Assembly (NCBI GenBank): GCA_001600695.1
Contig: BCKQ01000006.1
Span: 686,327 to 750,326 of the forward strand
DNA: 64,000 bases
Reading direction: 5' to 3'
Source: Ascoidea asiatica
Lineage: Eukaryota; Ascomycota; Saccharomycetes; Ascoideales; Ascoideaceae
Of the stretch, positions 1-10,695 are shown in pieces. A model generated the notes under the pieces. That model was not told where the DNA came from. It did not search any database and worked only from the letters and a program-made list of their open reading frames with translations. Positions within the stretch are counted from its first letter, which is position 1, and the number at the start of each line of letters is the position of its first letter. A program made the translations under genes and the position numbers.

Positions 1-141
1 GTTTTTTTTTTTATTCAAACTTTTTAAAATTGAAATAAAACAACAATAAACAAATAAACAAATAATAAACAATAATAATAAAAGAAGTATTCAATAAAAA
101 CAATTAATAAACTATTTCAAATAATAATCACTTTAATAACA

Positions 142-1863
142 ATGGTGGCATCTCAAGTATTTAAAGAAGAAAATTATTTAACTATTGTTCTTGGTTCTAA
201 AAATACTTTAATTCAATATGGTTTATATGATCCATATACTCCTGCAAAATTCTCAATTCCAACAATTTTATATAAAAATTTAATTTCAAAAAAATTTTAT
301 TTAAATAACAAAGGTAATTCAAATAATTTTAAAGAATTTAAATTTATTCAAAATGGTATAATTAAAGATTTTAATCTTCTTTGTATTTTTTTAAAATTAT
401 TATATTATTCAATTTTAAAAAAATATAAAATTTCTTATAAAAATTATATAATTGATACAAATTATTCATCTATTAATAATAATAATAATAATAATATAAC
501 TTTAAATTCAAATTCAATTATAAATTCAAATTCAAATTTAAGTTTAAATTCAACTTCTTTTTCAATTATTAATAATAATAATAATGATATAAGTATACCA
601 TTATTATTAATAACTTCTTCAATTGAAGATTTTAAAAATAAATTTAAATTATCAAAATTAACTGATTTTATTTTTAAAAATTTAAAATATGTTAATTTAT
701 TTCTTTTATTATCAAATTCTGCTTCTTTAATTTATTCATATTCAAATAATTTATCTTCTTCTTTAATTGTTGATATTGGTTTTGAAAAATTATCAATAAC
801 TCCAATTATTGATTATCAAATTTTAAAATTTAATTCAATAAATTTAAATATTGGTTCAAATTTAATTAATTTAAATCTTAAAAAAATTTTAAATAATTTA
901 AATGATAATCAAATTGAAGATTTAAAAATTTCAAATATTTATGAAATTTTATCAATTAATGATCAAGAAATTTATGATAAAATTAAAAATTCAAATTTTG
1001 AAAATGAAAATGAAATACTTAAAAATCATGAAGATTTTGATGATGATCAAATGGATGTTGTTAAAATTATTACAAGTGGTAAAGCAAAAGAAATTTTAAA
1101 TGAAAGAGAAAAAAAAAAAAAATATGGTAAACATTTAAATAAAGATAAAGAAAAAGAAAAAGAAATTAAAAAAAATTCAAATCTTTTTTTTAATACTTTT
1201 ATTGATTCAAATGGTAATGAAATTAAAACTGGTCCTGAAAGATTTAAAGGTTCAAAAGATTTAATAATTATTATTGGAAATTATATTTATAATATTATTA
1301 ATAAAATTCCATATAATTCTTCAATAAAACAAGAATTATGGAATAATATTATTTTAAATGGTAAAATATTTCAAATTAAAGGTTTTAAAGAAAATTTATT
1401 ACATTATTTAAATGATAATTTTATTTTAAAACCAAAAGAAAATAATGTTGGTAATGGAGATAATTCAATTACTTTTAAATCTTTAAATTTAATATCTCAT
1501 AATATGAATGATGATTCAATAAATTCTAAATTTAATATAAATCAAGCACCAACTTCAATTAAATTTTTAAAAAATTTTGATTATTTTCAAGAATGGAAAA
1601 CAAATTTTCAAAGTTCAAATGATTTTATATTATTAGGTGGACAAATTTTTTTAAAATTAATGGTTTCTGATAATAATAATTTAACACCATATTCACCAAG
1701 TAATTATCATGATTTTTCAAAAAATTCCAATTATAATAATAAAAAAATTAATCTTGAAGAAGAACTTAATGAAGATACTTTCAATAATGGAAATGGTGCT
1801 GATTATTTAATGATAACAAGACAAGATTATGATAAATATGGTCCTGGTATATTAAATTATTAA
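142..1863 (+). CDS. ARP9: Actin-related protein Arp9, SWI/SNF and RSC remodeller subunit
   Basis: Arp9 pairs with Arp7 on the HSA helix of the Snf2/Sth1 ATPase in the SWI/SNF and RSC nucleosome remodellers in the nucleus. The 573-residue product follows the S. cerevisiae Arp9 pattern as I recall it. It has an N-terminal block ending in IQNGIIKDF, a degenerate actin phosphate loop (IVDIGFEKLSITPIIDYQ), the Arp9-specific segment IITSGKAKEILNEREKKKK, then FNTFIDSNGNEIKTGPERFKG-like residues. The C-terminus is FDYFQEWK, ILLGGQIF and a final ITRQDYDKYGPG. It is about 100 residues longer than the roughly 467-residue S. cerevisiae protein, mainly through Asn/Ser-rich inserts near residues 110-150 and 500-550. 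The start is the first ATG after stops in the AT-rich leader. It converges with ZIP4. Identification is by family pattern and is confident. Confidence 0.93.
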   Translation: MVASQVFKEENYLTIVLGSKNTLIQYGLYDPYTPAKFSIPTILYKNLISKKFYLNNKGNSNNFKEFKFIQNGIIKDFNLLCIFLKLLYYSILKKYKISYKNYIIDTNYSSINNNNNNNITLNSNSIINSNSNLSLNSTSFSIINNNNNDISIPLLLITSSIEDFKNKFKLSKLTDFIFKNLKYVNLFLLLSNSASLIYSYSNNLSSSLIVDIGFEKLSITPIIDYQILKFNSINLNIGSNLINLNLKKILNNLNDNQIEDLKISNIYEILSINDQEIYDKIKNSNFENENEILKNHEDFDDDQMDVVKIITSGKAKEILNEREKKKKYGKHLNKDKEKEKEIKKNSNLFFNTFIDSNGNEIKTGPERFKGSKDLIIIIGNYIYNIINKIPYNSSIKQELWNNIILNGKIFQIKGFKENLLHYLNDNFILKPKENNVGNGDNSITFKSLNLISHNMNDDSINSKFNINQAPTSIKFLKNFDYFQEWKTNFQSSNDFILLGGQIFLKLMVSDNNNLTPYSPSNYHDFSKNSNYNNKKINLEEELNEDTFNNGNGADYLMITRQDYDKYGPGILNY

Positions 1864-2186
1864 TTATTATTTAATCTCTGTAAATTATTATGTTATATAT
1901 TATAAACTGAAGTAAGAAAAAATGAAAAATACAAAAACATTTCATAGCAATATCTATTTGTATTAATCTGTGAATTATTTCAGAAGTTATCAAAAGTCAA
2001 CCTTTTTCTTATTGGAGTTATGATATGGATGTAGTTTGAAATGCTGAACAAAGACAATATTTTAGTTCACTTTTAAATATCCCAAAAATCAATTCATAAA
2101 ATAATTTCAAAGATTCTAACAATATTGTGAGATACTTAATGATTCTATTAAAGCTTAGTGAATTGATTACACAAATATTATTTTAA
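1864..2186. other. Convergent intergenic spacer ARP9/ZIP4
   Basis: This stretch lies between the stop of ARP9 and the stop of the last ZIP4 exon. It should hold both 3' ends. I see no further gene, RNA or repeat in it. Confidence 0.6.
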
Positions 2187-5100
2187 TTAATCAGTAATAT
2201 CTGAAATATATGTATCATTCCCTGAATCTATCATGTCTGGGTTCTCTTGTGACTTCGATAATTCGTTCCACATTGTTGAAAGCTGTAATTTAATTAAATA
2301 TTACAAAATTAGAACTTAAGTTAGTAAATTGAATTCAAAGATAGAATTGGAAATAATAAATTTAACTACTTCTTGAAGTAAACTTACTTGAATTTCTAGT
2401 CTTTCATTAACAAATGATGATAATTTAATAGCTTCTTTACACCAGATATTTCCATCATTTTTTTTACCCGAAATCATTAATGAAACCCCTTCATTCCAAC
2501 ATTTAGTACATATCCATTCAATATCACAACAATTGTCTTTAATTTCTTTTTTCTCAATACAACGAATTCTGGAATAAATTCTTGATATAATTTCAATAAA
2601 ATTTTTATTATAAAACTCATTACTATCTCCTAAGAACATTCTAACCCATCTTAAAATTATTGATATTGAATATTCATTACTTAATGATTTTTCTAAAATT
2701 ATATTCAAAACTTTGCTTTTCACTTTATTTGGACAATCAATACCTAATATTATATTAACAAAATATTCATTTAACTCAACTGAATTAGAAACATATTTAT
2801 AATCATTGATTATTCCCTCGATCAATTCCCAATTTTTTAGTTTTAGTTCAATTTCATATTGGAATAAAAGTACTTGAGAATAGCATGTTCTATAAAATAA
2901 TTTGGATTTGACTTCATTATTGATATCCTTTGAATCATTTTTATCTTCAATTACTTCAATTGTTTCCTGTAAATCCATTTTTTCACTATTTTCATCATTC
3001 ATCTCAATGTCCATAGTTGATGAATAATCACTTGAGTTTTCAAAAGTATTTAAAACTTCCAATAATTTTTTTTTCAAATTCATGCAAGACTTTTCACTGT
3101 CTTTTAAAAATTCATTCTAAAAAGGTATATAGCAAAAAAAAACATTAAAAATATTTAGTTAGTTGGCTTCAAAAAAGAAAGTAAATAAATTTAAAAATGA
3201 GAAAGGGTCCTCACTTACTTTTTTAATTGAATCCGTTTCTATTTCAATTATGGAGTTATAACATAAAATATTCAATAAGTTTATTCGAATTGACCACTTT
3301 TTTAAGTCTTCAAGTTTTTTTTCATCCTTAAAATCTATTTCTTCTTTTTTAGTATTCTTAATTTCCATGAGCAGTAAATCTATGAGTTTTAATGATAAAT
3401 CAGATAATATCAATCCTTCTTCGAACCAATTTGAGTTATAACAATCATAAGCTAAATTATAACCATTTCCTCCTAACCATTCAAGTTCATCCATAGATAC
3501 TGTTTGTTTTTTAATTAATTCTTCCGAAGTTTTTCTATTATCATTTTTTTTAAAATTATTTCCATCTTTTTTCATTACTTCTCTAGAATATTTAAAACAA
3601 TTTTTAGCAAAATTAACACTTTGTAAGAATAAATTACATGTAGTTTGAATATATTTTAATTTTAATTCTTTATTAATAGATTTCAATGAAACTTCATTGA
3701 TAATTAATTGAATAGTACAACGTAAAGTTATTGGAATTAAAATTTCATCAGAAAATTTTTGATCATTTTTCTTTGTTTTTTCTAAGATTGTAACCATTCC
3801 TTCAATTGCAACATCGGTATTTGAATGGCTTCTTGCATCAACAATACAAGATAATAATATTGATAAATTATTTTCTTCATCATTTTCAAAAATTTTTTTA
3901 ATAATTTTTATTGAAGTTTCATTTTTTTTTTCAATTAAAGAAACTTTGAATAAATTATATAAAGTTAATAGATGAGATTTATCATTATTATCCATGGAAT
4001 TATAAATTTCTTTAACTTTATCAATTTGATTTAATTCAAGATAACAATTTTGTAAAGATCTTTTAATTTTTGCAATATTTTCTTTACAATTTTCATTTGA
4101 TGATAGAATAAATCTATGAAGACATAAAGTGAACCATTTTATTGAATTTTCATAATTTTTTTCTTTCATTGAAGATTTTCCATTATTCCAAAATAGCTTT
4201 GATAAATTAATTAGATGAAATAAATAGTTAGTTATATACTCAAAATAAAATAAAATAAAATAATATAAAGAAAAAAAAAGGTGAAAATACAGTTATCAAT
4301 GATGATGAACATTTACTTGATAAAGGTTTTGGAAATTTTTTTTCAGCAACTGAACATGTTAGAATTGTGAATTAAATAATTTGAAAAATTAAGTGTATGA
4401 TACTTACGATTAATAAATTCATTAACATTTTCTAATTTTTTCTCAGTTGTAATATTATTTGAATTATTTGAGGATAACCATAATCTTGAAATTAAAATAG
4501 ATTCTAAAGAATCGAAATTTAAAATTGGATCAATTTTATTTAAAAAAATATAATCTAAACATTTAATTGCAGAATTTATATCCTTTTTTGAGAAATTATT
4601 AATTATTGAAATTATTTGATTAAAATTTATGATTATTGGTACTGACATTATCATTCTCATTAAGGTTTGTTCATATAAATTAATTGAATCAATTTTATTT
4701 AAAATTTTAGAAGAAGAATTTAATTCAATTAATTGTAATTGTAATTTAAAAGGATCAATTTTATTTGGAAAATGATGTTCAAGATCAGATATATATGTTT
4801 TTGCAGTATTAATATTTTTATTATCTAAAAGACATTGAGATAATAATATTAAAATATTATATTTTAAATTTGAAATTGATATTGAATAAGTATTATCTTT
4901 AGTATTATTAATATCTTTTTCAATATTTGAATTTTGTTGATCTAAAGAAATATTTAAATAATCATTAGCAAATTTTAAAAAATTTATAGAATTATCTAAG
5001 TTTTCATTATTACTATTTAAATTTTTAGGATCATTAATTAAATTAAAAGTTGAATTATAAATAATTCTTGAAATTTCTATAAGTATATCATAATTTATAA

Positions 5101-6131
5101 GTGATAAATTATTTGAAATTAATTTTTTTGCATTATTTTGATATAAAAAAGCTAATTGAAAATCATTTAAAACTAATGAATATCTCATATCTAAAATATT
5201 TGATTTAATTTTTAAGAAAATTAATTTATCAATATTTTTTTTACTAATGTTACTATTATTGTTATTATTTTTATTATTATTATTATCATTGGAAGTATTA
5301 TTTAATAATTTAATTAATAGATCAATATAATCTTGAATTGATTTAATTAATTGATTAATTGAAGTTGTATTTGTATTAGAATTATTGATATTATTAATAT
5401 TATTAGAAATTTGATTAAATATATTAAATTGATCTAATAAATAATCATAAGTTTTTATAAAACAATTTAAAGATCTTAATAAAGAAAATTTAGTTGAATT
5501 TATTAAATGAGAATGAATTAATAATAAAATAGAAGTAAAAAATTTTGAAATTAATAAAGAATTTTTAATTAAATTTAAATCAATATCTGAATTTAAATTT
5601 AAATTTGAAATTGAATTTGATTCTGTATTAGTAATAGTTGAATTTGAAGTTGAAGTTAATGGAAATTCTCTTAAAGCAATTGTTAATGAATTCCATAATC
5701 TTGTTGCAGAAGTTTCTAATGATAAAAGTGAATTATTATTGATATCAAATTTAGTTTTTTGATTTACTGATTTAGTTTTATTTTTTTCTTTTTTTTGAGA
5801 TTCAGTTGAAATTAAATCATTATTATCATTATGAATATCATTATCATTATTTAAAATATTATTTCTTAATGAACGTTCAATTGATTGAGCTAATGGTAAT
5901 AAAGAAGAGATTCTATTCAAACATGTATTATTTTCAGTATTATCAGAAGAAGAAAGTATATTTTTATTTGAATTCAAAATTTGAATTAAAGAATTTGAAG
6001 CATCTAATTAAAATATATTAGAAATAAGAACTAGAAATTGATTATTTAAATAGTAAAACATACAAATTATAAAGGTGGATCATACCAATGAATTCATTCA
6101 AAGTTGCTTGAATACTGGTGATTATTTCCAT
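2187..6131 (-). CDS. ZIP4: Meiotic crossover protein Zip4/Spo22, six exons
   Basis: Zip4 is a TPR-like scaffold of the ZMM group that promotes synaptonemal complex assembly and crossovers in meiosis. Inferred exons on the minus strand are 6131-6086, 6003-4408, 4349-4291, 4196-3219, 3116-2388 and 2282-2187, giving 3504 nt and 1167 residues with one open frame. Splice evidence: donors are GTATGA, GTAAGT, GTATTT, GTAAGT and GTAAGT. Branch-like sites are TTCTAAT, TTCTAAC, AACTAACT, AACTAACT and TACTAAC, and all acceptors are AG. Phases match at every junction. The first junction restores NEFIDASNSLIQIL, the third gives LFWNNGKSSMKEKNYENSIKWF, and the last gives LEIQLSTMWNELS. Family signatures are TPR-type W..G/N and IKWF motifs, ELEWLGGNGYNLAYDCYNSNWFEEG, and a C-terminal CWNEGVSLM. 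The ATG at 6131 is the only ATG in the first exon frame. The S. cerevisiae orthologue is about 975 residues and intronless. The GTATTT donor is the weakest junction. Confidence 0.88.
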
Positions 6132-6515
6132 GATCAGAGGCAAAAAAGTGTCGGCGGTAAAGAAATTCTTCTTCTCAAGAAGCAGAAGCAGCAGAATCAA
6201 CAGAAATTGATGAAATTGATGAAATTGATGAAATTGATGAAAAAGAATCAAGAAGTGAAAAAGAAGCAAGAAATAACAAAAAAGAAGAAATTCAAATTCA
6301 AATTCAAATTCAAATTCAAATCTTTTTTTTTTCTTTTTTCTTTTCCTTTGGGGTTTTTAAAAGCAAGAAGCACGCGCCACAAGTATCTAAACACACCAGC
6401 CATGTCTAATTCCCAATTGGTACGTGGCTTTAAATGACTAAAATGTGACCAAATTATTTATTATTTTATAAACTTTTAAGTTATTTATAATTAATATGAA
6501 AAAAAAGACTTGATT
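6132..6515 (-). promoter_or_regulatory. ZIP4 upstream region with URS1-like box
   Basis: This region lies between the ZIP4 start and the stop of the next gene. It holds TCGGCGGT at 6151-6158, 20 bp upstream of the ZIP4 ATG. That is close to the URS1/Ume6 core (TCGGCGGCT) which controls meiotic genes in S. cerevisiae. It also holds A-rich repeats (aattgatga units around 6206-6240, aaattc units around 6290-6320) and a T-rich run at about 6321-6350. Control by Ume6 is an inference from the motif and the gene. Confidence 0.5.
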
Positions 6516-8462
6516 TTATTGAATTAACAATCCATTTTTAAATTTTTTGAATTTTTTAGATCTTTTAGATCTTTTAGATCTTTTAGATGATGAATTTGGT
6601 ATAATTTCAAAAGAATCTAATATTCTTTTTTTCTTTTTTGAATTCATTTGTAATTTAATTTCAAATATTTCATATAATTCTAAAAAATCAGTTTTATTAA
6701 TTAATTTATATTTCTTAGATTTGAAATTATCTTTCAATTTTTTGAAAATTAACTTTATATTATCATTATTATAATTATCATTATTGTAAAGAGTATTTTC
6801 AATTAAATAATTTAGAAATTTTTTAAATTTTATTGGATTTTCATTAAATATATTAAATAATATTGATATTGGTAATAGATTATTATTATTACTTAAGGTT
6901 ATATTTTTTTCAGATGTATAAAATTTTTTTAAAATTTTAACAATAATTAAATAATTTAATAAATTTAATTTATTTTTTATATTTAAATTTTTTTCAATAA
7001 AAAAAATTAATTTATTTAAAAACATATTATTAATTGGATTAAAATTTTGAATTGAGATTTTATTAAATAACCAAAGAAAATCAATAAATAATGAATTAAA
7101 ATTTGAAAATTGATTAAAATTTTGTTTTAAATAATTAAAAATTCTTAAAAAAGATATTAATAATGAATCATATTTTTTTTTAATTATATTAATATTATTA
7201 TTTGAAGAATTTAAAATAATATTAAAAATTTGAAATTTATTATTTAAAATTGAATTTATTGAAATTTTATTAAATAAAAATTTTATTAAAAAATTATTAA
7301 TTTCATAATTATTTAAATTTAAAGATAAATTAATTAATTTTAAAATATTTTGAAAATTATTCCAAAATTGAATTGAATTAATTTTAAAAATATAAAAATT
7401 TAAAAAACTTTTAATTAAATAAATTGAATTTTTTTTAAATTCATTTAAATATAAAATTATTGAAGGTATTAAAGGTAATAAAATTTCAATATTTATAAAA
7501 ATTAAACCAATAATTTTACCTAATAATAAAAATTTATTATATTGAAAAATTGAATAAAATTTATCTTCATACCAAATAAATTTTGGTATTAAATTAAAGT
7601 TGTTTTTAAAATTATTTTTAGAATTATTTATAGAATTATTTAAATTTTGAATTGAATTTAAAATTGAATAAAAACCAAGATTTATTGAAGTTAAATCAGA
7701 TAATTTTTTTGGAAATTGATTAAAATTTAATTTATTTAAACAAATTTTAAATTCATTATAAATTTCATTTAAATTTTTAAAATAATCTTTTGATAAATTT
7801 AATTTTTGTGAATTCCAGAGGAAATTTGAATAAAAATTATTAAATTTTATTAAATTTTTTTCTGAAATTATAATTGAATCATCATCATCATCATCATCAT
7901 CAACATCAACATAATCTTCATCATTGTTATCATCAAAAGTTGAATCAAAAGTTGAATCAAAAGATGTATCAATGTCTTCATTTTCAATTTCCATTTCAAT
8001 ATTATTGATATTTAAGTATGAATTAATTAAATATTTATCTAAATTTATATTATTATCATTAATATAATAATTTGAATAAGAATCTGAGTGTGTAAATGAA
8101 TTTGAATTTGAATATGAATAGGAATTTGAATAGGAATTTGAATAGGAATTTGAATAGGAATTTAAATTGAATTGATTTAAGATAAAAAATTGATTATTTT
8201 GATTATTATAATTTTTATATAAAATATTTGGTAATAAATTAATTTTTTCATTAAATGAATTTAATTTTGATTGAAATGGTCTTAAGATTCTATTACATTT
8301 TTGAATTGAATTAAAATTTATATTTTTATTAATATTTGAATATTTTGAATGTTTTAAATTGAATTTTCTTTTCTTTTTTTTAATTATATTATTATTATTG
8401 TTATTATTATTGTTATTGGAGATGTTATTGGAGATGTTATTTGAATTGAATTGATTATTCAT
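6516..8462 (-). CDS. Unrecognised Asn/Lys/Ile-rich protein, probably nuclear
   Basis: I do not recognise this 648-residue protein. The start is the first ATG of the frame (MNNQFNSNN). It begins with an Asn run, then a basic patch (IIKKKKRKFNLKHSKYS) and RILRPFQSKLNSF. Next come Ser-Asn-Tyr repeats near residues 105-125 and an acidic segment with a run of about ten Asp near residues 185-195. A long helical region of hydrophobic and Asn/Lys-rich segments follows, without cysteines or an obvious catalytic motif. The C-terminus is strongly basic (KKKKR, then repeated SKR and KKFKKFK). Two basic ends and an acidic patch suggest a nuclear or nucleolar protein. A TCGGCGGC box lies about 260 bp upstream, inside the 3' end of TFB3, so meiotic expression is possible. 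It could be a fast-evolving orthologue of a known yeast gene. Confidence 0.6.
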   Translation of the reverse strand: MNNQFNSNNISNNISNNNNNNNNNNIIKKKKRKFNLKHSKYSNINKNINFNSIQKCNRILRPFQSKLNSFNEKINLLPNILYKNYNNQNNQFFILNQFNLNSYSNSYSNSYSNSYSYSNSNSFTHSDSYSNYYINDNNINLDKYLINSYLNINNIEMEIENEDIDTSFDSTFDSTFDDNNDEDYVDVDDDDDDDDSIIISEKNLIKFNNFYSNFLWNSQKLNLSKDYFKNLNEIYNEFKICLNKLNFNQFPKKLSDLTSINLGFYSILNSIQNLNNSINNSKNNFKNNFNLIPKFIWYEDKFYSIFQYNKFLLLGKIIGLIFINIEILLPLIPSIILYLNEFKKNSIYLIKSFLNFYIFKINSIQFWNNFQNILKLINLSLNLNNYEINNFLIKFLFNKISINSILNNKFQIFNIILNSSNNNINIIKKKYDSLLISFLRIFNYLKQNFNQFSNFNSLFIDFLWLFNKISIQNFNPINNMFLNKLIFFIEKNLNIKNKLNLLNYLIIVKILKKFYTSEKNITLSNNNNLLPISILFNIFNENPIKFKKFLNYLIENTLYNNDNYNNDNIKLIFKKLKDNFKSKKYKLINKTDFLELYEIFEIKLQMNSKKKKRILDSFEIIPNSSSKRSKRSKRSKKFKKFKNGLLIQ

Positions 8463-8696
8463 TGTAATTGAATAAAGAGTCAATTGAAGATGTTAAATGT
8501 TGTTAATTGAAAGTGATAATAAATATAATTAATTCAATTTTATATTTCATTGAATTAATGATTGATAATAAATTGGTTGTTTACTTTTTGAATTGATTGT
8601 TTATGATAAACGTGGCTTGTCCTAAAGGGGGAAGTGTGTGGCTAGTGTCTCTTTATCTTTTTTCTTCTTTGTTTATTTCTTTGTTTATTTCTTTGT

Positions 8697-10013
8697 TTAT
8701 TTTATGCTGATTTTTTTTGTGTCGGCGGCAAAAGAAGCAGCAGCAGCAGCAGAAACACCATCGAAAGCAGCAGAAACACCACCAGAAACACCAGAACCAT
8801 CAGAAACACCAGCAGAAACACCACCAGAAGAAGACTCAAAGGGGTTGGGATCGTTTCTAAGAGACAATTCTTCATCAATAAAACATCCAAGACCAAGAAA
8901 AGCTTCAGATAAAGCTCTTTGATAAATTTGATTTACATTCCAACCTGAGGCTAAATATAATTTATTATTTTTTATTGATTGAGTTGTAGAATCAAAATAT
9001 GAATCATCAATAATATATTTTATTCTTAAATCTTTATCACCATTAAAAGGAGTAAATGGAGTTGATTGTGATGTATTTTTATATCTAGCGCCATTATTCA
9101 TATTATCCATATTATTATTATTATTATTATTATCATCATCACCATCATCATCTTCTATATCATAAGTATCATCATTAAGTCTTTCAATATCTAAATCTAA
9201 ATCTATATCAAAATCTTTATTATTAATAGTATTATCTATTTCAGAATTATTAATATAATTATCATTATTATTATAATAAGAAATTTGATTAAGAATATTT
9301 TTAATTAATTTATTATATTTTTTTTTACGTAAATTTGATTTTTTTTCATATTTTAAATTTAATTCATTAATAATTTTTTGAGAATTTTTATTATCAATAG
9401 AATTTGAATTTAATAAATTTAAATTTATTTCTTTTTTTAAATTTAAATCATCATCAATTTGAAATTGATTAAATTTTTTTTTTAAATAATTTTTTTTAAA
9501 ATTTAAATTTTTAATAATTTTTAAATTTTTAAAATTCTTAATTAAATTTTTTTTAACTCTTTCATTATTAATATTAATTAATTTTTTATTTGAAATTTCA
9601 TAATTTTTTAATTCAATTTCAGTTTCTTTTAAATTAATTTTATTTGATAAATTAAAAATTATTATTTCAAATTTTTCTAAATAATTATTATAATCATTAA
9701 TTGAATTAAAATCATTTATAGATTTATTTAAAATTTTTGAAATTCTTTTTCTTATATCTATTTCTTTTTCAATATTTATATCTTCAAAAATTTGTTCTTT
9801 AAATTGTTTTTTTCTTAAAATTTTTAAACAATTTTTATATGGACATGGTGCTGGTCCACTACCAAAAATTCTATTCACACAAGATTCACACATCCTATGA
9901 TAACATTCTAAATTTACTAAAAATTTCATATCTGGTGAAAGATATTTATCAGTTTTACAAATTGGACATTTATCAATCCATTTTTCATCATTATAATCAA
10001 TATCTTCTTCCAT
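8697..10013 (-). CDS. TFB3: TFIIH/NEF3 RING subunit Tfb3 (MAT1 homologue)
   Basis: Tfb3 tethers the Kin28-Ccl1 CDK-activating kinase to core TFIIH for transcription initiation and nucleotide excision repair. The 438-residue product starts with a C3HC4 RING: C16, C19, C37, H39, C42, C45, C57 and C62. Around it are CPICKTDKYLSPDMKFLVN and GSGPAPCPYKNCLKILRKKQF, nearly identical to S. cerevisiae. A KEIDIRKRI segment and a long lysine-rich coiled coil follow. The conserved C-terminal kinase-anchoring block has TPFTPFNGD, YLASGWNVNQIYQRALSEAFLGLGC and IDEEL. S. cerevisiae Tfb3 ends at IDEEL. Here about 50 extra residues follow, rich in Gly, Val, Ser and Ala. An Asp/Asn run lies in the middle. Confidence 0.96.
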   Translation of the reverse strand: MEEDIDYNDEKWIDKCPICKTDKYLSPDMKFLVNLECYHRMCESCVNRIFGSGPAPCPYKNCLKILRKKQFKEQIFEDINIEKEIDIRKRISKILNKSINDFNSINDYNNYLEKFEIIIFNLSNKINLKETEIELKNYEISNKKLININNERVKKNLIKNFKNLKIIKNLNFKKNYLKKKFNQFQIDDDLNLKKEINLNLLNSNSIDNKNSQKIINELNLKYEKKSNLRKKKYNKLIKNILNQISYYNNNDNYINNSEIDNTINNKDFDIDLDLDIERLNDDTYDIEDDDGDDDNNNNNNNMDNMNNGARYKNTSQSTPFTPFNGDKDLRIKYIIDDSYFDSTTQSIKNNKLYLASGWNVNQIYQRALSEAFLGLGCFIDEELSLRNDPNPFESSSGGVSAGVSDGSGVSGGVSAAFDGVSAAAAASFAADTKKISIK

Positions 10014-10550
10014 TACTTTTCTATCTTCTGTATCTCTTAATGTCTTAATCTCTTGATTGAATTGATTGAAATAAATATTTTATAATAAAATAACAAAAAT
10101 GATTTATTTATATCCTTTATTTTTATTAACATTAACAGTAGCAATTAAATTGATTAGATTAGTCAGCCACATTTATTACTAATACAGAACAGGGCTGGTG
10201 ATTTTAATAATTTTAATGGCTAGAATATCCATGTTTGTGGACTCTCTGTAGCACATGACAATGACTGATCACATGACCAGCCTGGTCACCTGACATCCAG
10301 TCACCTGACATTATCCTCCTCATCGAAACTCAAAACTCAAAACTCAAAACACAAAACACAAAACCGAAAAGGTCCCAGAAATTTATAAAAGAATAAATAA
10401 AAACAAGAGAAAACAACAGAAATGAAAGGCTCCAACTGAGAAATAAACAGTAAATCTTTTTGTAGCTGGTTGATTGAAAGTAATTGAGATTATTGATAAT
10501 TGAAAGCCCGAGTAGATTTGGTTCTGTGGTGAAAGAAGAGAAGAAATGAA

Positions 10551-10600
10551 ATGAGAAGAAATGAGAAGAAATGAGAAGAAATGAGAAGAAATGAGAAGAG
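10551..10600. repeat. 10-bp tandem repeat, 5 copies
   Basis: Unit ATGAGAAGAA is repeated in register five times, with the last copy ending in G. It is a purine-only tract in the TFB3 upstream region. Confidence 0.9.
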
Positions 10601-10640
10601 AAAGAGCACTGCAAAATGAAATACTGAAATACTCTTAAAT

Positions 10641-10695
10641 GAAATACTTCCAGATGAAATACTTCCAGATGAAATACTTCCAGATGAAATACTTC
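10641..10695. repeat. 15-bp tandem repeat, about 3.7 copies
   Basis: Unit GAAATACTTCCAGAT has three exact copies at 10641-10685 and a partial fourth. The period is a multiple of three, which keeps a spurious minus-strand reading frame open through it. Confidence 0.9.

Noticed and set aside
8638-8922. 94-codon plus-strand frame rich in Ala, Pro, Glu and Thr
   Set aside because: It is antisense to the repetitive 3' end of TFB3, whose frame is supported by conservation.
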